DNA of 64,000 nucleotides from SAR92 clade bacterium (GTDB taxonomy: Bacteria > Pseudomonadota > Gammaproteobacteria > Pseudomonadales > Porticoccaceae), in the NCBI GenBank assembly GCA_014381985.1, contig JACNKP010000062.1, forward strand, positions 1 to 64,000, given 5' to 3'. The position numbers and the translations under genes are program-made. Shown here piece by piece: positions 47,294 to 56,867 of this stretch (position 1 is its first letter; every line of letters starts with the position of its first letter). The notes below the pieces were generated by a model. That model was not told the origin of the DNA. It saw only the letters and a list, made by a program, of their open reading frames with translations, and ran no database searches.

Positions 47294-47308
47294 TGAGTAG
47301 CTCAGCAG

Positions 47309-47794
47309 CTAGTCACGAAAGTTTTTAAACTGAAATGGCTGGCCTAGATCGGCTTCTCGCACTGCAGCCATAACAGCTTGCAAGTCGTCGCGCTTTTTAC
47401 CTGTCACTCTAACTTCGTCGCCTTGCACTTGGGCTTGGACTTTAAGCTTCTTATCTTTGGTCAGTTTAACTATCTTTTTAGCCACATCTGCGGCGATACC
47501 CTGCTTAAAGGTGACATTAAGTGAAAATGTTTTGCCACTATGAAATGCTTCATCATTATATTCGATGACAGTGGGGTCAATTTTTCGCTTAACTAGCTGA
47601 GTTGCAAAAATATCGAGCAATTGCTGACATTGAAAGTCCGCTTCGGCTTTTAAGGTCACAATTTCGTTAGCGAAGGTGATGCTTGCATCAACACCACGAA
47701 AATCGAAGCGGGTGGTTAACTCTCTCGCGGCATTTTGAGTTGCATTGAGGATTTCAGCGTTGTCGACTTCTGAAACAATATCTAAACTAGGCAT
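47309..47794 (-). CDS. yajQ: YajQ-family nucleotide-binding protein
   Basis: A 161-residue UPF0234/YajQ protein: [22 protein letters not shown] start, [26 protein letters not shown], and [21 protein letters not shown] near the end. Members bind c-di-GMP or other nucleotides in Pseudomonas and Xanthomonas and affect gene expression; function here is unproven. It converges on msrB with 15 bases between. Confidence 0.92.
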   Translation of the reverse strand: MPSLDIVSEVDNAEILNATQNAARELTTRFDFRGVDASITFANEIVTLKAEADFQCQQLLDIFATQLVKRKIDPTVIEYNDEAFHSGKTFSLNVTFKQGIAADVAKKIVKLTKDKKLKVQAQVQGDEVRVTGKKRDDLQAVMAAVREADLGQPFQFKNFRD

Positions 47795-47861
47795 ATTATG
47801 ACCCTTGAATAATTATTTAAGGTATTATTTTAAACCAAATATCACCGGTCAAACTACCTAA

Positions 47862-48245
47862 ATGAACAATCAGTGTATCTGTGGCAAAAATATACCTTTC
47901 TTACAATGTTGTGAGCCGTACTTAACAGGCAAAGCCGTTGCTTCAATGCCGGAAGAACTTATGCGGTCACGCTATAGTGCTTATGCCTTGGGAGGCTATG
48001 GTGAATATCTTTTGAAGACCTGGTTTCCACCAATGGCCTCAGGCTTGACCGCTATTGAACTATCACAGCATACCCAAGAGTGGCTGTCGCTTGAGGTTCT
48101 CGGGTCAGGTGCTAAGGGCGCTAAAGGTTGGGTGGAATTTAAGGCGACCTATCAGGTTAACAATGTGACTTCTGTTATGCATGAAAGGTCGATATTTAGC
48201 TTAATAGGCGGCCGATGGCTTTATGTCGGTGGAGAGATTAAGTAG
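47862..48245 (+). CDS. YchJ/UPF0225-family SEC-C motif protein
   Basis: A 127-residue YchJ-like protein. The Cys-rich N-terminus CICGKNIPFLQCCEPYL is a SEC-C zinc motif, followed by the family signature PEELMRSRYSAYALG and a NTF2-like domain ending HERSIFSLIGGRWLYVGG. Function is unknown; SEC-C motifs bind zinc. It is divergent from yajQ. Confidence 0.9.
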   Translation: MNNQCICGKNIPFLQCCEPYLTGKAVASMPEELMRSRYSAYALGGYGEYLLKTWFPPMASGLTAIELSQHTQEWLSLEVLGSGAKGAKGWVEFKATYQVNNVTSVMHERSIFSLIGGRWLYVGGEIK

Positions 48246-48295
48246 ACTTTGCGTTCAAGACGTTTTTGCCTTTTAAAGTTAGGAGCAGTTTATCC

Positions 48296-49258
48296 ATGGA
48301 TTTAAATTTAGTTGATGCGGAGCTTATCCCCACCTTAGAGGCTATACCAGAATTCGACATTTGGGCGGATTTAAGTGTCACGCGCCTATTGTCTTTGCAG
48401 CGGAATACTCACCTGGCGTCAATGCTGCCCCCCATTGAGAATATTGGGACCGCGGATTATATTGTTCCTCAGTCAGGCGATGAGGGAGTTCCTGTGCGAG
48501 TTTACGGGCCGAAGAGCCAGACTAATGTGCTTCCGGCTCTACTTTGGATTCATGGTGGCGGATACTGCTTTGGGAGCCTGATGGGTGATGATTATACGGT
48601 GAAGAGAATGGCCGAGGCCATTGGTTGTGTCGTCATATCAGTAGACTACCGATTAGCTCCTGAATTTCCTTTCCCGACACCTCTCAATGACTGTTATGCG
48701 GCGCTAACATGGGTTTTTGATAATGCGGAAATGCTCAAGGTTGATGCCTCTCGTATAGCTATAGGAGGAATTAGCGCGGGGGGTGGGTTAGCCGCAGGCC
48801 TTGCGCTTCTAGCAAGGGACAGAGCCGAAGTGACGGTAGTCTTTCAGGCATTACTTTGCCCGATGATTGATAACAATAGTACCTCAGTATCCAGTTACAG
48901 TATTTCGGATAACCGTATCTGGAATCGTCGCTCAAACCTAGAAGGTTGGATGCATTATTTGGGGCGGCAAACGACCTCAGAGCAAGAGCCTTATGTAGCA
49001 TCTAAGTACGCAGCACCAAGTCACGCGGGTGATTTACATGGCTTGCCACCCGCTTACATTGGGGTTGGATCGGTTGATCTATTTGTTGATGAGAACCGTG
49101 ATTATGCGGCGCGTCTCAATGGATCAGGAGTGGCCACTCAAATGGAAATATTTCCCGGCGGATACCATGGGTTTGAGTTTATGGTGCCAAATGCCAAGAT
49201 CTCTAGGTTGGCAAGAGATACGCACTACCGCGCTATTAAACTGGCCCTGTTCGAATAA
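48296..49258 (+). CDS. Alpha/beta hydrolase, hormone-sensitive lipase family (esterase)
   Basis: A 320-residue family IV esterase. The oxyanion motif is WIHGGGYCFGS, the nucleophile elbow GISAGGGLAAGLAL, the acid is Asp in GSVDLFVDENRDYA and the base His in GGYHGFEFM. VVISVDYRLAPEFPFPTPLNDCYAAL is typical. Such enzymes hydrolyse short-chain esters; no signal peptide is visible. The start at ATG 48296 has TAGGAG upstream. It converges on tatC five bases apart. Confidence 0.9.
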   Translation: MDLNLVDAELIPTLEAIPEFDIWADLSVTRLLSLQRNTHLASMLPPIENIGTADYIVPQSGDEGVPVRVYGPKSQTNVLPALLWIHGGGYCFGSLMGDDYTVKRMAEAIGCVVISVDYRLAPEFPFPTPLNDCYAALTWVFDNAEMLKVDASRIAIGGISAGGGLAAGLALLARDRAEVTVVFQALLCPMIDNNSTSVSSYSISDNRIWNRRSNLEGWMHYLGRQTTSEQEPYVASKYAAPSHAGDLHGLPPAYIGVGSVDLFVDENRDYAARLNGSGVATQMEIFPGGYHGFEFMVPNAKISRLARDTHYRAIKLALFE

Positions 49259-49262
49259 CCGA

Positions 49263-50003
49263 TTAGTCAGACTCTGCTGCAGGGGCCACCATGCGACCAA
49301 ACATGATGCCGATTTCAAAAAGTAACCACATTGGTATGGCTAGCAAGGTTTGGGAGATAATGTCTGGGGGTGTTAGCAACATTCCAAGTATAAAGCAGAG
49401 TACAAATACGTAGGGTCGTTTTTTGGCGAGCTTGTTTGGATCAACAGCGCCCATCCAAGACAGTATTACCACCGCAATAGGGATTTCAAAGCTAATGCCA
49501 AAAGCAAAAAAGAGCTTAAGCACAAAATCCAAATAGCTACGGATATCAGGCATGATACTCACGCCTTCTGGAGCAATACCGGAAAAAAACATGAACACCA
49601 GCGGGAATACTACGTAGTAGGCAAACGCCATACCGCCATAAAAAAGCAACACACTTGAAAAAAACAAAGGCAGAACGATCTTCTTTTCTCTTTTATACAG
49701 GCCCGGCGCTAAAAATGCCCAAGCCTGATAGAGGATATAGGGCATGGCTGCAAACATAGATAGCACTAGCGTTAGCTTGAAGGGCGTCAAAAAGGGGGAC
49801 GCCACTTCGGTTGCAATCATGCTTAAGTTGTCGGGCAGGTAGGCTCGAATAGGCTTTGACACATAGAGATAAAGTTCGTTACTAAAGGAAAACAAACCTG
49901 CAAAAATAATGAGTACCGAGACAAAGCAGCGCAGTACACGATCTCTGAACTCGATTAAATGAGACATGAACGGCTGACTGTCTAGGTCTTCTTTGTCAGT
50001 CAT
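49263..50003 (-). CDS. tatC: Sec-independent translocase protein TatC
   Basis: TatC is the receptor of the twin-arginine export system. The 246-residue protein has the N-terminal SHLIEFRDRVLRCFV motif, KPIRAYLP, EVASPFLTPFKLTL and six hydrophobic segments. It overlaps tatB by eight bases. The window also encodes a Tat substrate, MsrP (63321), although it is unlinked. Confidence 0.96.
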   Translation of the reverse strand: MTDKEDLDSQPFMSHLIEFRDRVLRCFVSVLIIFAGLFSFSNELYLYVSKPIRAYLPDNLSMIATEVASPFLTPFKLTLVLSMFAAMPYILYQAWAFLAPGLYKREKKIVLPLFFSSVLLFYGGMAFAYYVVFPLVFMFFSGIAPEGVSIMPDIRSYLDFVLKLFFAFGISFEIPIAVVILSWMGAVDPNKLAKKRPYVFVLCFILGMLLTPPDIISQTLLAIPMWLLFEIGIMFGRMVAPAAESD

Positions 50004-50289
50004 TTTTACTCTCGGCGTGGCTAGTTTTAGTTATATCCTCTGTTAAACCTGCCAGTTCATCTTTAGTTTTTTCCAAGTCACGCATGATTTTTTCGTTACG
50101 CAACTGTCGACGAATTTCGTCAACGCCAACCTCGTCTTCTAACTCTGAACGAGCACTTGAGATAAATTGACGTAACCGACCAAGCCATAGGGTTATGGTT
50201 CGCACAGTTTCTGGGAGTCTTTCAGGCCCCATAATGACAAGGCTAATCATAGCTACGACCATAATTTCAGAAAAGCCAATATCAAACAT
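49996..50289 (-). CDS. tatB: Sec-independent translocase protein TatB
   Basis: A 97-residue TatB: MFDIGFSEIMVVAMISLVIMGPERLPETVRTI, the single N-terminal helix with GPERLP hinge, then an amphipathic helix and a charged tail. It forms the receptor complex with TatC. Short relative to E. coli TatB (171 residues) but within the marine range. Confidence 0.94.
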   Translation of the reverse strand: MFDIGFSEIMVVAMISLVIMGPERLPETVRTITLWLGRLRQFISSARSELEDEVGVDEIRRQLRNEKIMRDLEKTKDELAGLTEDITKTSHAESKND

Positions 50290-50324
50290 AGTCGCAAATC
50301 AGCACTTTGTTAAATGAATTTATT

Positions 50325-50534
50325 TTAGTCTTTTTGATCAGAGGACTCAGGGTGCTCTTCAGACTTTTCCACTGAGTCAGTATCGACTGAGTCTGCGGTA
50401 TCATTGGACATTGAGTCTTTGAATCCTTTCACTGCGCCACCGACGTCAGAGCCAATGTTACGTAGTTTTTTCGTACCAAAAATCAGCGCCACTATCACTA
50501 AAATGATTAGTAATTCTTGCCATCCAAAACCCAT
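50325..50534 (-). CDS. tatA: Sec-independent translocase protein TatA
   Basis: A 69-residue TatA with [26 protein letters not shown], an amphipathic helix [14 protein letters not shown] and an acidic tail. It forms the translocation pore. I chose ATG 50534, which has GGAG seven bases upstream; a GTG at 50537 is in frame. It is 12 bases downstream of hisE in the same operon. Confidence 0.95.
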   Translation of the reverse strand: MGFGWQELLIILVIVALIFGTKKLRNIGSDVGGAVKGFKDSMSNDTADSVDTDSVEKSEEHPESSDQKD

Positions 50535-50549
50535 CACGTATCTCCAGTT

Positions 50550-50888
50550 CTATTTGTGTTTAGTGCGTTGAGCCTTTTCTTCAAGGCCGGATAAGTCAAA
50601 TCTTCGTTGTAGTTCACTTATAACAGATTCTGCATTTTCGCCCAAGTTAGATAGCATCACCAAGGAGTGAAACCATAAATCAGCCGTTTCGTAGATTAAT
50701 TGTTCATTATTGCCGCTCTGCGCGGCATCTTTGGCGGCCAATATAGTTTCTGTTGATTCCTCGCCCACTTTTTTGAGAATTTCATTCAGACCCCCTTTAT
50801 GCAAGCTGGCCACATATGAGCTTTCAGCAGACGCATTTTTGCGTTGTTCTATCACTTGGGACAATGTATTTAAGACCGAATCACTCAT
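50550..50888 (-). CDS. hisE: Phosphoribosyl-ATP pyrophosphatase
   Basis: HisE hydrolyses phosphoribosyl-ATP in histidine biosynthesis. The 112-residue MazG-like all-helical protein shows [22 protein letters not shown] and [14 protein letters not shown], the metal-binding Glu/Asp clusters. It is encoded separately from HisI, as in Pseudomonas, not fused as in E. coli. It overlaps hisI by one base. Confidence 0.95.
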   Translation of the reverse strand: MSDSVLNTLSQVIEQRKNASAESSYVASLHKGGLNEILKKVGEESTETILAAKDAAQSGNNEQLIYETADLWFHSLVMLSNLGENAESVISELQRRFDLSGLEEKAQRTKHK

Positions 50889-51265
50889 TAATAAATATCC
50901 TTTGGATCTTTAATTACTTTATCGACTATTTGCCACTGGCCATCCCTCAGTACGCGATAAAAGCAAGATGCTCTGCCTGTATGACAGGCTAGGCCACCAA
51001 TTTGGTTAACCTTGAGTATAATTACATCGTTATCACAGTCCAACCGCAGCTCTAGTAATTGCTGCTCGTGACCTGACTGTTCTCCTTTTCGCCATAATTT
51101 CTGACGTGAACGAGACCAATAAACAGCCCTGTTTTCTTCAACTGTGAGTTCTAAGGCCTCGCGGTTCATCCAAGCGACCATCAGTATGAGCCCTGTATCA
51201 GCGTCTTGGGCGATAGCGGGTATCAATCCATCGCTGTTCCAACCGATGTCGTCAATGTAACTCAT
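50888..51265 (-). CDS. hisI: Phosphoribosyl-AMP cyclohydrolase
   Basis: HisI opens the adenine ring of phosphoribosyl-AMP. The 125-residue protein has [49 protein letters not shown] and a [11 protein letters not shown] zinc site. Its product and HisE form adjacent steps. It lies 73 bases after ubiB, within the minus-strand run. Confidence 0.95.
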   Translation of the reverse strand: MSYIDDIGWNSDGLIPAIAQDADTGLILMVAWMNREALELTVEENRAVYWSRSRQKLWRKGEQSGHEQQLLELRLDCDNDVIILKVNQIGGLACHTGRASCFYRVLRDGQWQIVDKVIKDPKDIY

Positions 51266-51338
51266 TAAATAGTACCAATTACTAAAAAGGAGTGAGGGTC
51301 TAATTATGGCAGTTTTTGGGCGTGAACTAAAGTGGCAA

Positions 51339-52952
51339 CTAGCGGAGAGCTAGAATGACAAGCCCGACACCTGCAAGAATGCCGCTGACAGTTGATAGAT
51401 GAGTAAGAGATCCAGCCCATAGGGGCAGCGCAAGTCCTGCTGCTGCAGCAATGGCTGCAATGCCGATGATAGTCAAATATCTAGAGCGCCCAGATGACGG
51501 TTTAACAAGATCTGGGCTGTCATGCGAAGGCTGAGCGTTGTTCTGCTGGGCTGCCTTGAGAGCTTGAAATATCATTGGTGGTATTTCAGGGAGATGCTCT
51601 AACCAATCAGGCACATAACGCTGGAATTGTTTAAAAATGCTTTTTGGCGAATAACGATCTTTTAACCATTTTTCTAAATAGGGTTGTGCTGTCTGCCAAA
51701 GATCAAGTTCGGGGTACAGCTGGCGACCGAGTCCCTCGATATTAAGCAACGTTTTTTGTAATAAAACCAAGGAAGGTTGGACTTCCATATCAAACCGTCG
51801 TGCTGTAGCAAAAAGGTCTATAAGCATATGACCGAGAGAAATTTCGCTCAGTGGGCGCTGAAAAATAGGCTCGCAGACAGATCGTATCGCACCAGTAAAT
51901 TCGTTGATAGGCGTATTTTTGGGAACCCATCCAGAGCGAATATGTAGCTCGGCTACCAATCGATAGTCTCGTTGAAACATAGCGAGTAGATTTCGCGCCA
52001 TATAAAACTGGTCTTCGCTGGAGAGCGAGCCCATGATCGCACAGTCTACGGCAATGTAACTGGGTGAGGCGGGATCAGTCACATCGACAAAAATATTACC
52101 CGGATGCATGTCTGCATGGAAAAAATTATGCTCGAAGACCTGCGTAAAAAATATCTCTACACCACGTTCGGCAAGCAGCTTGAAATCAACCCCAGATGCC
52201 TTTAGTTGTGCTATATCTGTCACCGGAATACCTTGAATTCTTTCCATGACAAGCACATCTTTGTTGGAGTAAGACCAGTGTATTTCTGGTACGTGCAACA
52301 ACGGGGAATCGGTGAAGTTATGACGTAAAAGGGATGCATTGGCACCTTCAGACTGCAGATTCAACTCTTCAATAATGACCGACTCATAGTCTTTGACTAC
52401 CTCTACTGGATGAAGTCTTTGTCCATCTACACTGTATTTCAGCACTAATCTGGCCAAGGTATAAAGCAGGGCCAAATCTTTTCTAATCGTTTTCTCAATA
52501 CCTGGGCGAACGGCTTTAATGACTACTCTTTGCCCATCTTTTAAAACGGCACCATGCACCTGTGCCACAGATGCTGAGGCTAATGGGTCTTTTTCAAAAC
52601 TGTCAAAAAGATCTTCTACTTGGCCACTTAGAGCAGTTTCAATGTTTTTCTTAAATAGGGCAGAAGAAAATGGCGGAACATTATCTTGGAGGATGGATAA
52701 CTCTTTACTGATATCGTCAGGCACCAAGTCTGGTCTTGTGGAGATTAATTGACCAAATTTAACGAAAATGGGACCTAGTTCTTCCAGTGCCTTTCGTAAT
52801 CGCTCGCCGCGAGTTCCCTTAGCGGCCCCAAAAAGGACGGCTGGAGATAGTAAAAGACGGACCCCCAACGGTAATTGTTGTTTGTCCAATAGCTGATCTA
52901 GCCGGTATTTGCCTACGACTTTAATGATTTTTCCGATACGTCGCAGGCGCAT
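51339..52952 (-). CDS. ubiB: Ubiquinone biosynthesis kinase-like protein UbiB
   Basis: UbiB (ADCK/ABC1 family) supports ubiquinone synthesis and has ATPase activity. The KxGQ motif in [16 protein letters not shown], the Ala-rich [24 protein letters not shown] and AVDCAIMG are present, and two hydrophobic segments lie at the C-terminus for membrane attachment. 537 residues is normal. Its ATG overlaps the ubiJ stop by one base. Confidence 0.96.
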   Translation of the reverse strand: MRLRRIGKIIKVVGKYRLDQLLDKQQLPLGVRLLLSPAVLFGAAKGTRGERLRKALEELGPIFVKFGQLISTRPDLVPDDISKELSILQDNVPPFSSALFKKNIETALSGQVEDLFDSFEKDPLASASVAQVHGAVLKDGQRVVIKAVRPGIEKTIRKDLALLYTLARLVLKYSVDGQRLHPVEVVKDYESVIIEELNLQSEGANASLLRHNFTDSPLLHVPEIHWSYSNKDVLVMERIQGIPVTDIAQLKASGVDFKLLAERGVEIFFTQVFEHNFFHADMHPGNIFVDVTDPASPSYIAVDCAIMGSLSSEDQFYMARNLLAMFQRDYRLVAELHIRSGWVPKNTPINEFTGAIRSVCEPIFQRPLSEISLGHMLIDLFATARRFDMEVQPSLVLLQKTLLNIEGLGRQLYPELDLWQTAQPYLEKWLKDRYSPKSIFKQFQRYVPDWLEHLPEIPPMIFQALKAAQQNNAQPSHDSPDLVKPSSGRSRYLTIIGIAAIAAAAGLALPLWAGSLTHLSTVSGILAGVGLVILALR

Positions 52953-53596
52953 TACGAGGCGACCTTTTCTGAGATGTGTTGATTCACTTTCACCTGAAAC
53001 TTTTTCACTTTAGCCGTTAAACGATCGACGTCTGACGACAGGCGTCTAATTTGTGGGCCTATGGTCTCAAATTCGTTCTTACTGGGTGTTAACTGGAACT
53101 CTTCCTGCGCAACCTCAACTATAGCCGAGCTTGCTCTGGCTGAAGTTTGTGTTTTGAACGCGGCAGAATTACGTACAGTTTTGGCGAATAGATGAGCGGG
53201 TAAGTCTCCAATGATCTGAGCGAGAGCGCCTTCCCAATCAATATCGAGATTGCCAATGATCTTATTTAATTGATTCAGAGTGTCTAAATTACCACTAACC
53301 TTGACTCCCGTTCCCGAAAAAGACATCGATTCTTTGGAACTCAATGCCACGCCCACCATAGATACTAAGGTCCCTTCAATAGTTACATCGCTATCTTCTT
53401 GTCGCTCACTGTGGAGTTTGACACCCTGACCTACAGGTTCTATTGATATTGAGATCGGAGGCATTGTGCTATCTATGCGTATTATTTGCCCGTCCAAATG
53501 AGTCAGAGCCTTTGCCGATACAGGATCGTATTCTAGGGCTCTATTAATGAGACGCTCGACACCTTCTAGGGCCGTTTTTTGCATGACTGCCAGCAT
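52952..53596 (-). CDS. ubiJ: Ubiquinone biosynthesis accessory factor UbiJ
   Basis: A 214-residue SCP2-domain protein. The sterol-carrier-like domain fills residues 12-110, with [14 protein letters not shown] and [18 protein letters not shown], then [12 protein letters not shown]; the C-terminus is a charged coiled-coil-like helix ([20 protein letters not shown]). UbiJ holds ubiquinone intermediates in the Ubi complex. The order ubiE-ubiJ-ubiB supports the call. Confidence 0.92.
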   Translation of the reverse strand: MLAVMQKTALEGVERLINRALEYDPVSAKALTHLDGQIIRIDSTMPPISISIEPVGQGVKLHSERQEDSDVTIEGTLVSMVGVALSSKESMSFSGTGVKVSGNLDTLNQLNKIIGNLDIDWEGALAQIIGDLPAHLFAKTVRNSAAFKTQTSARASSAIVEVAQEEFQLTPSKNEFETIGPQIRRLSSDVDRLTAKVKKFQVKVNQHISEKVAS

Positions 53597-53598
53597 GG

Positions 53599-54345
53599 CT
53601 ATGGTTTCACTCCACGATGCAGAGCGACTACGCCGCCGGTCATGTTATGAAAGTCAGTATTAGTGAATCCAGCGACATTCATCATACCCATCAGAGTTTG
53701 TTGATCTGGATGCATTCTTATCGATTCGGCAAGATATTGGTAGCTCTCTGCATCATCGGCAAATAATTTTCCAAGCTTAGGCAATATGTTAAAGGAATAG
53801 GTGTCGTAGATTTTAGATAGCACCGGATTTCCCGGCTTTGAAAATTCTAGGACCAGCAGTCGGCCACCTGGTTTTAAAACACGCAACATCGACTTCAGCG
53901 CTAGTTCTTTATCGGTCACATTACGCAGCCCAAAGGCGATGGTAATAATATCAAAGGTGTTATCTGGGAAAGGTAGATATTGAGCATCGGACTGAGAAAA
54001 TTTAACATTGTCTACGACGCCTAGATCCATTAGCCGATCTCGCCCAACTTTAAGCATAGATTCGTTGATATCAGCTAAGACTACATAGCCGTCCTTGCCG
54101 ACTATTCGAGAAAATTTAGCGGCAAGGTCTCCGGTGCCTCCAGCGATATCCAATACCTTGTTACCGGAGCGTACACCTGACATCTCGATGGTCATGCGCT
54201 TCCATAGCCGATGCACGCCAGCGGACATGAGATCATTCATCAGGTCATAGTTGCTGGCGACGGAGTGAAAAACGTCAGCAACTTTGCCGGCCTTTTCTTC
54301 AACGTTGACGGTTTTGTAGCCAAAATGCGTTGTTTTCTGATCCAT
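53599..54345 (-). CDS. ubiE: Ubiquinone/menaquinone C-methyltransferase UbiE
   Basis: UbiE methylates the quinone ring with S-adenosylmethionine. Motifs: [61 protein letters not shown]-like [14 protein letters not shown], and [11 protein letters not shown]. 248 residues. It is two bases upstream of ubiJ. A 142-base gap with no recognised site separates it from the DUF971 gene. Confidence 0.97.
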   Translation of the reverse strand: MDQKTTHFGYKTVNVEEKAGKVADVFHSVASNYDLMNDLMSAGVHRLWKRMTIEMSGVRSGNKVLDIAGGTGDLAAKFSRIVGKDGYVVLADINESMLKVGRDRLMDLGVVDNVKFSQSDAQYLPFPDNTFDIITIAFGLRNVTDKELALKSMLRVLKPGGRLLVLEFSKPGNPVLSKIYDTYSFNILPKLGKLFADDAESYQYLAESIRMHPDQQTLMGMMNVAGFTNTDFHNMTGGVVALHRGVKP

Positions 54346-54487
54346 GACATTTAGAGTCTAAATTTGCTGGGCGAGTATTGTAGCTTTAGTTGCGGTGTTT
54401 GGGTATTCGGCAGGTTATAAAATAAGTGAGATGCCTGTCGTTGGTAATAGTTGGCTCTGCCCAATAAGCCGCTGAGGGTCATGGGCT

Positions 54488-54868
54488 CTAACTGGAGAAT
54501 CGTACGACTTGAGTTTCTGGGTCACGAGACTCACCCGCCTCATGGAGGCGGCCGAGATAGCCAATCCAGTTATCAGTATAGTTTTCACCCAACTCAAAAA
54601 GGTAATCCCAAGAGAAGATCCCCGAATTGTGACCGTCGTCAAAGGTAATTTGAATGGCATAGTTACCAGCCTTTTCTATGGATTGGATAAGTACATTGAG
54701 CTTCCCAAACTGCAAAACCTCTTGTCCTCTTCCGTGGCCACGAACCTCCGCACTTGGTGAGAAGACTCGCAAGTATTCAGCGGGGAGTTTATGTTGGCCA
54801 TCAGATCCGTACTCCAATTTGATTGCATCTTTGGCCTCGGTCACCAGAACTCGGGTTGGCGTTGGCAT
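54488..54868 (-). CDS. DUF971-domain protein
   Basis: A 126-residue protein with the N-terminal domain of gamma-butyrobetaine hydroxylase (DUF971): LEYGSDGQHKLPAEYLRVFSPSAEVRGHG, KAGNYAIQITFDDGHNSGIFSWDYLFELG. The same type of small gene lies after hslU in pseudomonads. Members are often fused to or near Mrp/ApbC iron-sulfur proteins and may bind zinc; function is unproven. It follows hslU by 29 bases. Confidence 0.88.
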   Translation of the reverse strand: MPTPTRVLVTEAKDAIKLEYGSDGQHKLPAEYLRVFSPSAEVRGHGRGQEVLQFGKLNVLIQSIEKAGNYAIQITFDDGHNSGIFSWDYLFELGENYTDNWIGYLGRLHEAGESRDPETQVVRFSS

Positions 54869-54897
54869 GGCTAAGTACTCTCTATGACTTCATTTGA

Positions 54898-56226
54898 TTA
54901 CAAAATGAAGCGGGTTAAATCTTCGTCGCTGGCAAGTTCACCCAGATGTTTCTCAACAAATGCGCTATCGATGGTGATTGACTCATCTTTTGCGCCTAGG
55001 TCTGAGGCGTCGAAAGAAATTTCCTCAAGTAGTCGTTCTAAAATTGTATGTAAACGCCTTGCACCAATATTTTCGGTACCCTCGTTAACCTCAAAAGCGA
55101 TTTCAGCGATTCGTCGGATACCTTCTTTGGTGAACTTAATAGAGAGTCCTTCAGTTGACATTAATTCGACGTATTGCTTGGTTAGCGAGGCCTTGGGTTC
55201 GGTTAAAATACGTTCAAGATCTCCAATTTTGAGGGCGTTAAGTTCAACTCGAATAGGCAATCGACCTTGTAGCTCCGGAATAAGATCCGATGGCTTAGAA
55301 AGATGAAAGGCGCCAGAGGCAATAAATAAGATATGGTCAGTCTTAATCATTCCGAATTTGGTTGATACTGTACAGCCTTCAATTAATGGCAGCAGATCCC
55401 TTTGAACGCCTTCACGCGACACATCGGCTCCGGTAGTCTCACCGCGACGACAGACCTTGTCGATTTCATCAAGAAATACGATGCCATTTTGTTCGGCAGC
55501 CTCAACAGCGATTGTTTTTATGTCTTCTTCATTGACTAATTTTGCCGCTTCTTCTTCCTTCAAGTGCTTTAACGCATCGGCCACAGTGATCTTACGGCTA
55601 GCGGTTTTTCCCTTACCCATAGAACTGAACATGTTCTGCAACTGAGATGTCATTTCTTCCATTCCGGGAGGTGCCATAATTTCAACGCCAACGGGCGTCT
55701 GACTTATCTCAATTTCAATTTCCTTATCATTCAAAGCACCCTCACGTAATTTTTTACGGAAGACTTGGCGGGTCGTAGAGCCGGCTTCTTCCTTGCCTTC
55801 TGTGTCTCTTGCTGGCGGGAGCAGGGCATCCAGAACTCTCTCTTCAGCGGCATCCATAGCACGCTGCTCTACCTTGGCCATTTCGCTTTCACGACATTGT
55901 TTAACCGAGGTTTCAACCAGATCCCTGATAATTGATTCGACATCCTTACCTACATACCCCACCTCGGTAAATTTAGTGGCTTCGACCTTAACAAAAGGGG
56001 CATTTGCAAGCCGAGCCAGACGACGAGCGATTTCTGTTTTACCGACCCCCGTGGGGCCAATCATAAGGATGTTTTTTGGCGTAACTTCGTTACGCATTTC
56101 GTCATCAAGTTGAGAACGACGCCACCGATTACGCAGAGCTATAGCGACGGCTCGTTTTGCATTGTCCTGACCAATAATATGACGATTGAGCTCATGTACA
56201 ATTTCACGGGGAGTCATTTGAGACAT
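54898..56226 (-). CDS. hslU: HslU ATPase of the HslVU protease
   Basis: HslU is the AAA+ unfoldase of the HslVU (ClpYQ) protease. It shows [34 protein letters not shown], Walker [19 protein letters not shown], Walker [13 protein letters not shown], an I domain between about 110 and 230, and the C-terminal tail DEDLTRFIL that inserts into HslV. 442 residues. It is 12 bases downstream of hslV. Confidence 0.97.
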   Translation of the reverse strand: MSQMTPREIVHELNRHIIGQDNAKRAVAIALRNRWRRSQLDDEMRNEVTPKNILMIGPTGVGKTEIARRLARLANAPFVKVEATKFTEVGYVGKDVESIIRDLVETSVKQCRESEMAKVEQRAMDAAEERVLDALLPPARDTEGKEEAGSTTRQVFRKKLREGALNDKEIEIEISQTPVGVEIMAPPGMEEMTSQLQNMFSSMGKGKTASRKITVADALKHLKEEEAAKLVNEEDIKTIAVEAAEQNGIVFLDEIDKVCRRGETTGADVSREGVQRDLLPLIEGCTVSTKFGMIKTDHILFIASGAFHLSKPSDLIPELQGRLPIRVELNALKIGDLERILTEPKASLTKQYVELMSTEGLSIKFTKEGIRRIAEIAFEVNEGTENIGARRLHTILERLLEEISFDASDLGAKDESITIDSAFVEKHLGELASDEDLTRFIL

Positions 56227-56238
56227 AATAAATCCTAA

Positions 56239-56784
56239 TTAAACCTTAGAGTCTAACTCTTCAATAGTTCTGTTGTGGTTGGTGTAGATGCAAATGTCAC
56301 CAGCGATTTTCAAGCCTTGCTCAACAATCGTTCTTGCGTCTAAGTCAGTATTTTCCAGAAGAGCCCGAGCAGCAGATTGAGCAAATGGTCCACCTGAGCC
56401 GATAGCAATAAGATCATCTTCCGGTTGAATGACGTCGCCATTGCCCGTAATGATCAATGATGCCTCGCTGTCTGCGACGGCCAGAAGAGCTTCTAATTTG
56501 CGTAGCATTCGATCGGTGCGCCAATCTTTGGCAAGTTCTACGGCAGCGCGAGTCAAGTTACCTTGATGCTGGTCTAATTTGGCTTCGAATCGCTCAAATA
56601 GAGTGAACGCATCAGCAGTGCCGCCGGCAAAGCCAGCAATGACTTGATCATTGTGCAGGCGCCGTACTTTACGAGCATTGCCTTTCATTATGGTGTTGCC
56701 CAGACTAACTTGACCATCACCGCCGATCACGACCTTCCCGTTGCGCCTCACAGAGAGGATGGTTGTTCCACGATACTGTTCCAA
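56239..56784 (-). CDS. hslV: HslV peptidase of the HslVU protease
   Basis: HslV is the proteasome-like peptidase. The catalytic N-terminal Thr follows an unusual-looking six-residue leader (MEQYRG^[25 protein letters not shown]), so maturation would need removal of more than Met. [17 protein letters not shown] and a [11 protein letters not shown]-type C-terminus are present. The frame start is ATG 56784; no internal start exists just before TT. Forms a complex with HslU. Confidence 0.96.
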   Translation of the reverse strand: MEQYRGTTILSVRRNGKVVIGGDGQVSLGNTIMKGNARKVRRLHNDQVIAGFAGGTADAFTLFERFEAKLDQHQGNLTRAAVELAKDWRTDRMLRKLEALLAVADSEASLIITGNGDVIQPEDDLIAIGSGGPFAQSAARALLENTDLDARTIVEQGLKIAGDICIYTNHNRTIEELDSKV

Positions 56785-56867
56785 AGCTAAACTCCTTTGA
56801 TGGTTAACCTATCAGATGGGGTCTGCGTCTAGAATATCAATGGGCGACCTTAAAAAAGTCTACAGCA

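Noticed and set aside
54884-55306. 140-codon open frame antisense to hslU
   Set aside because: It overlaps well-conserved hslU coding sequence, has no recognised domain and no supporting ribosome site.
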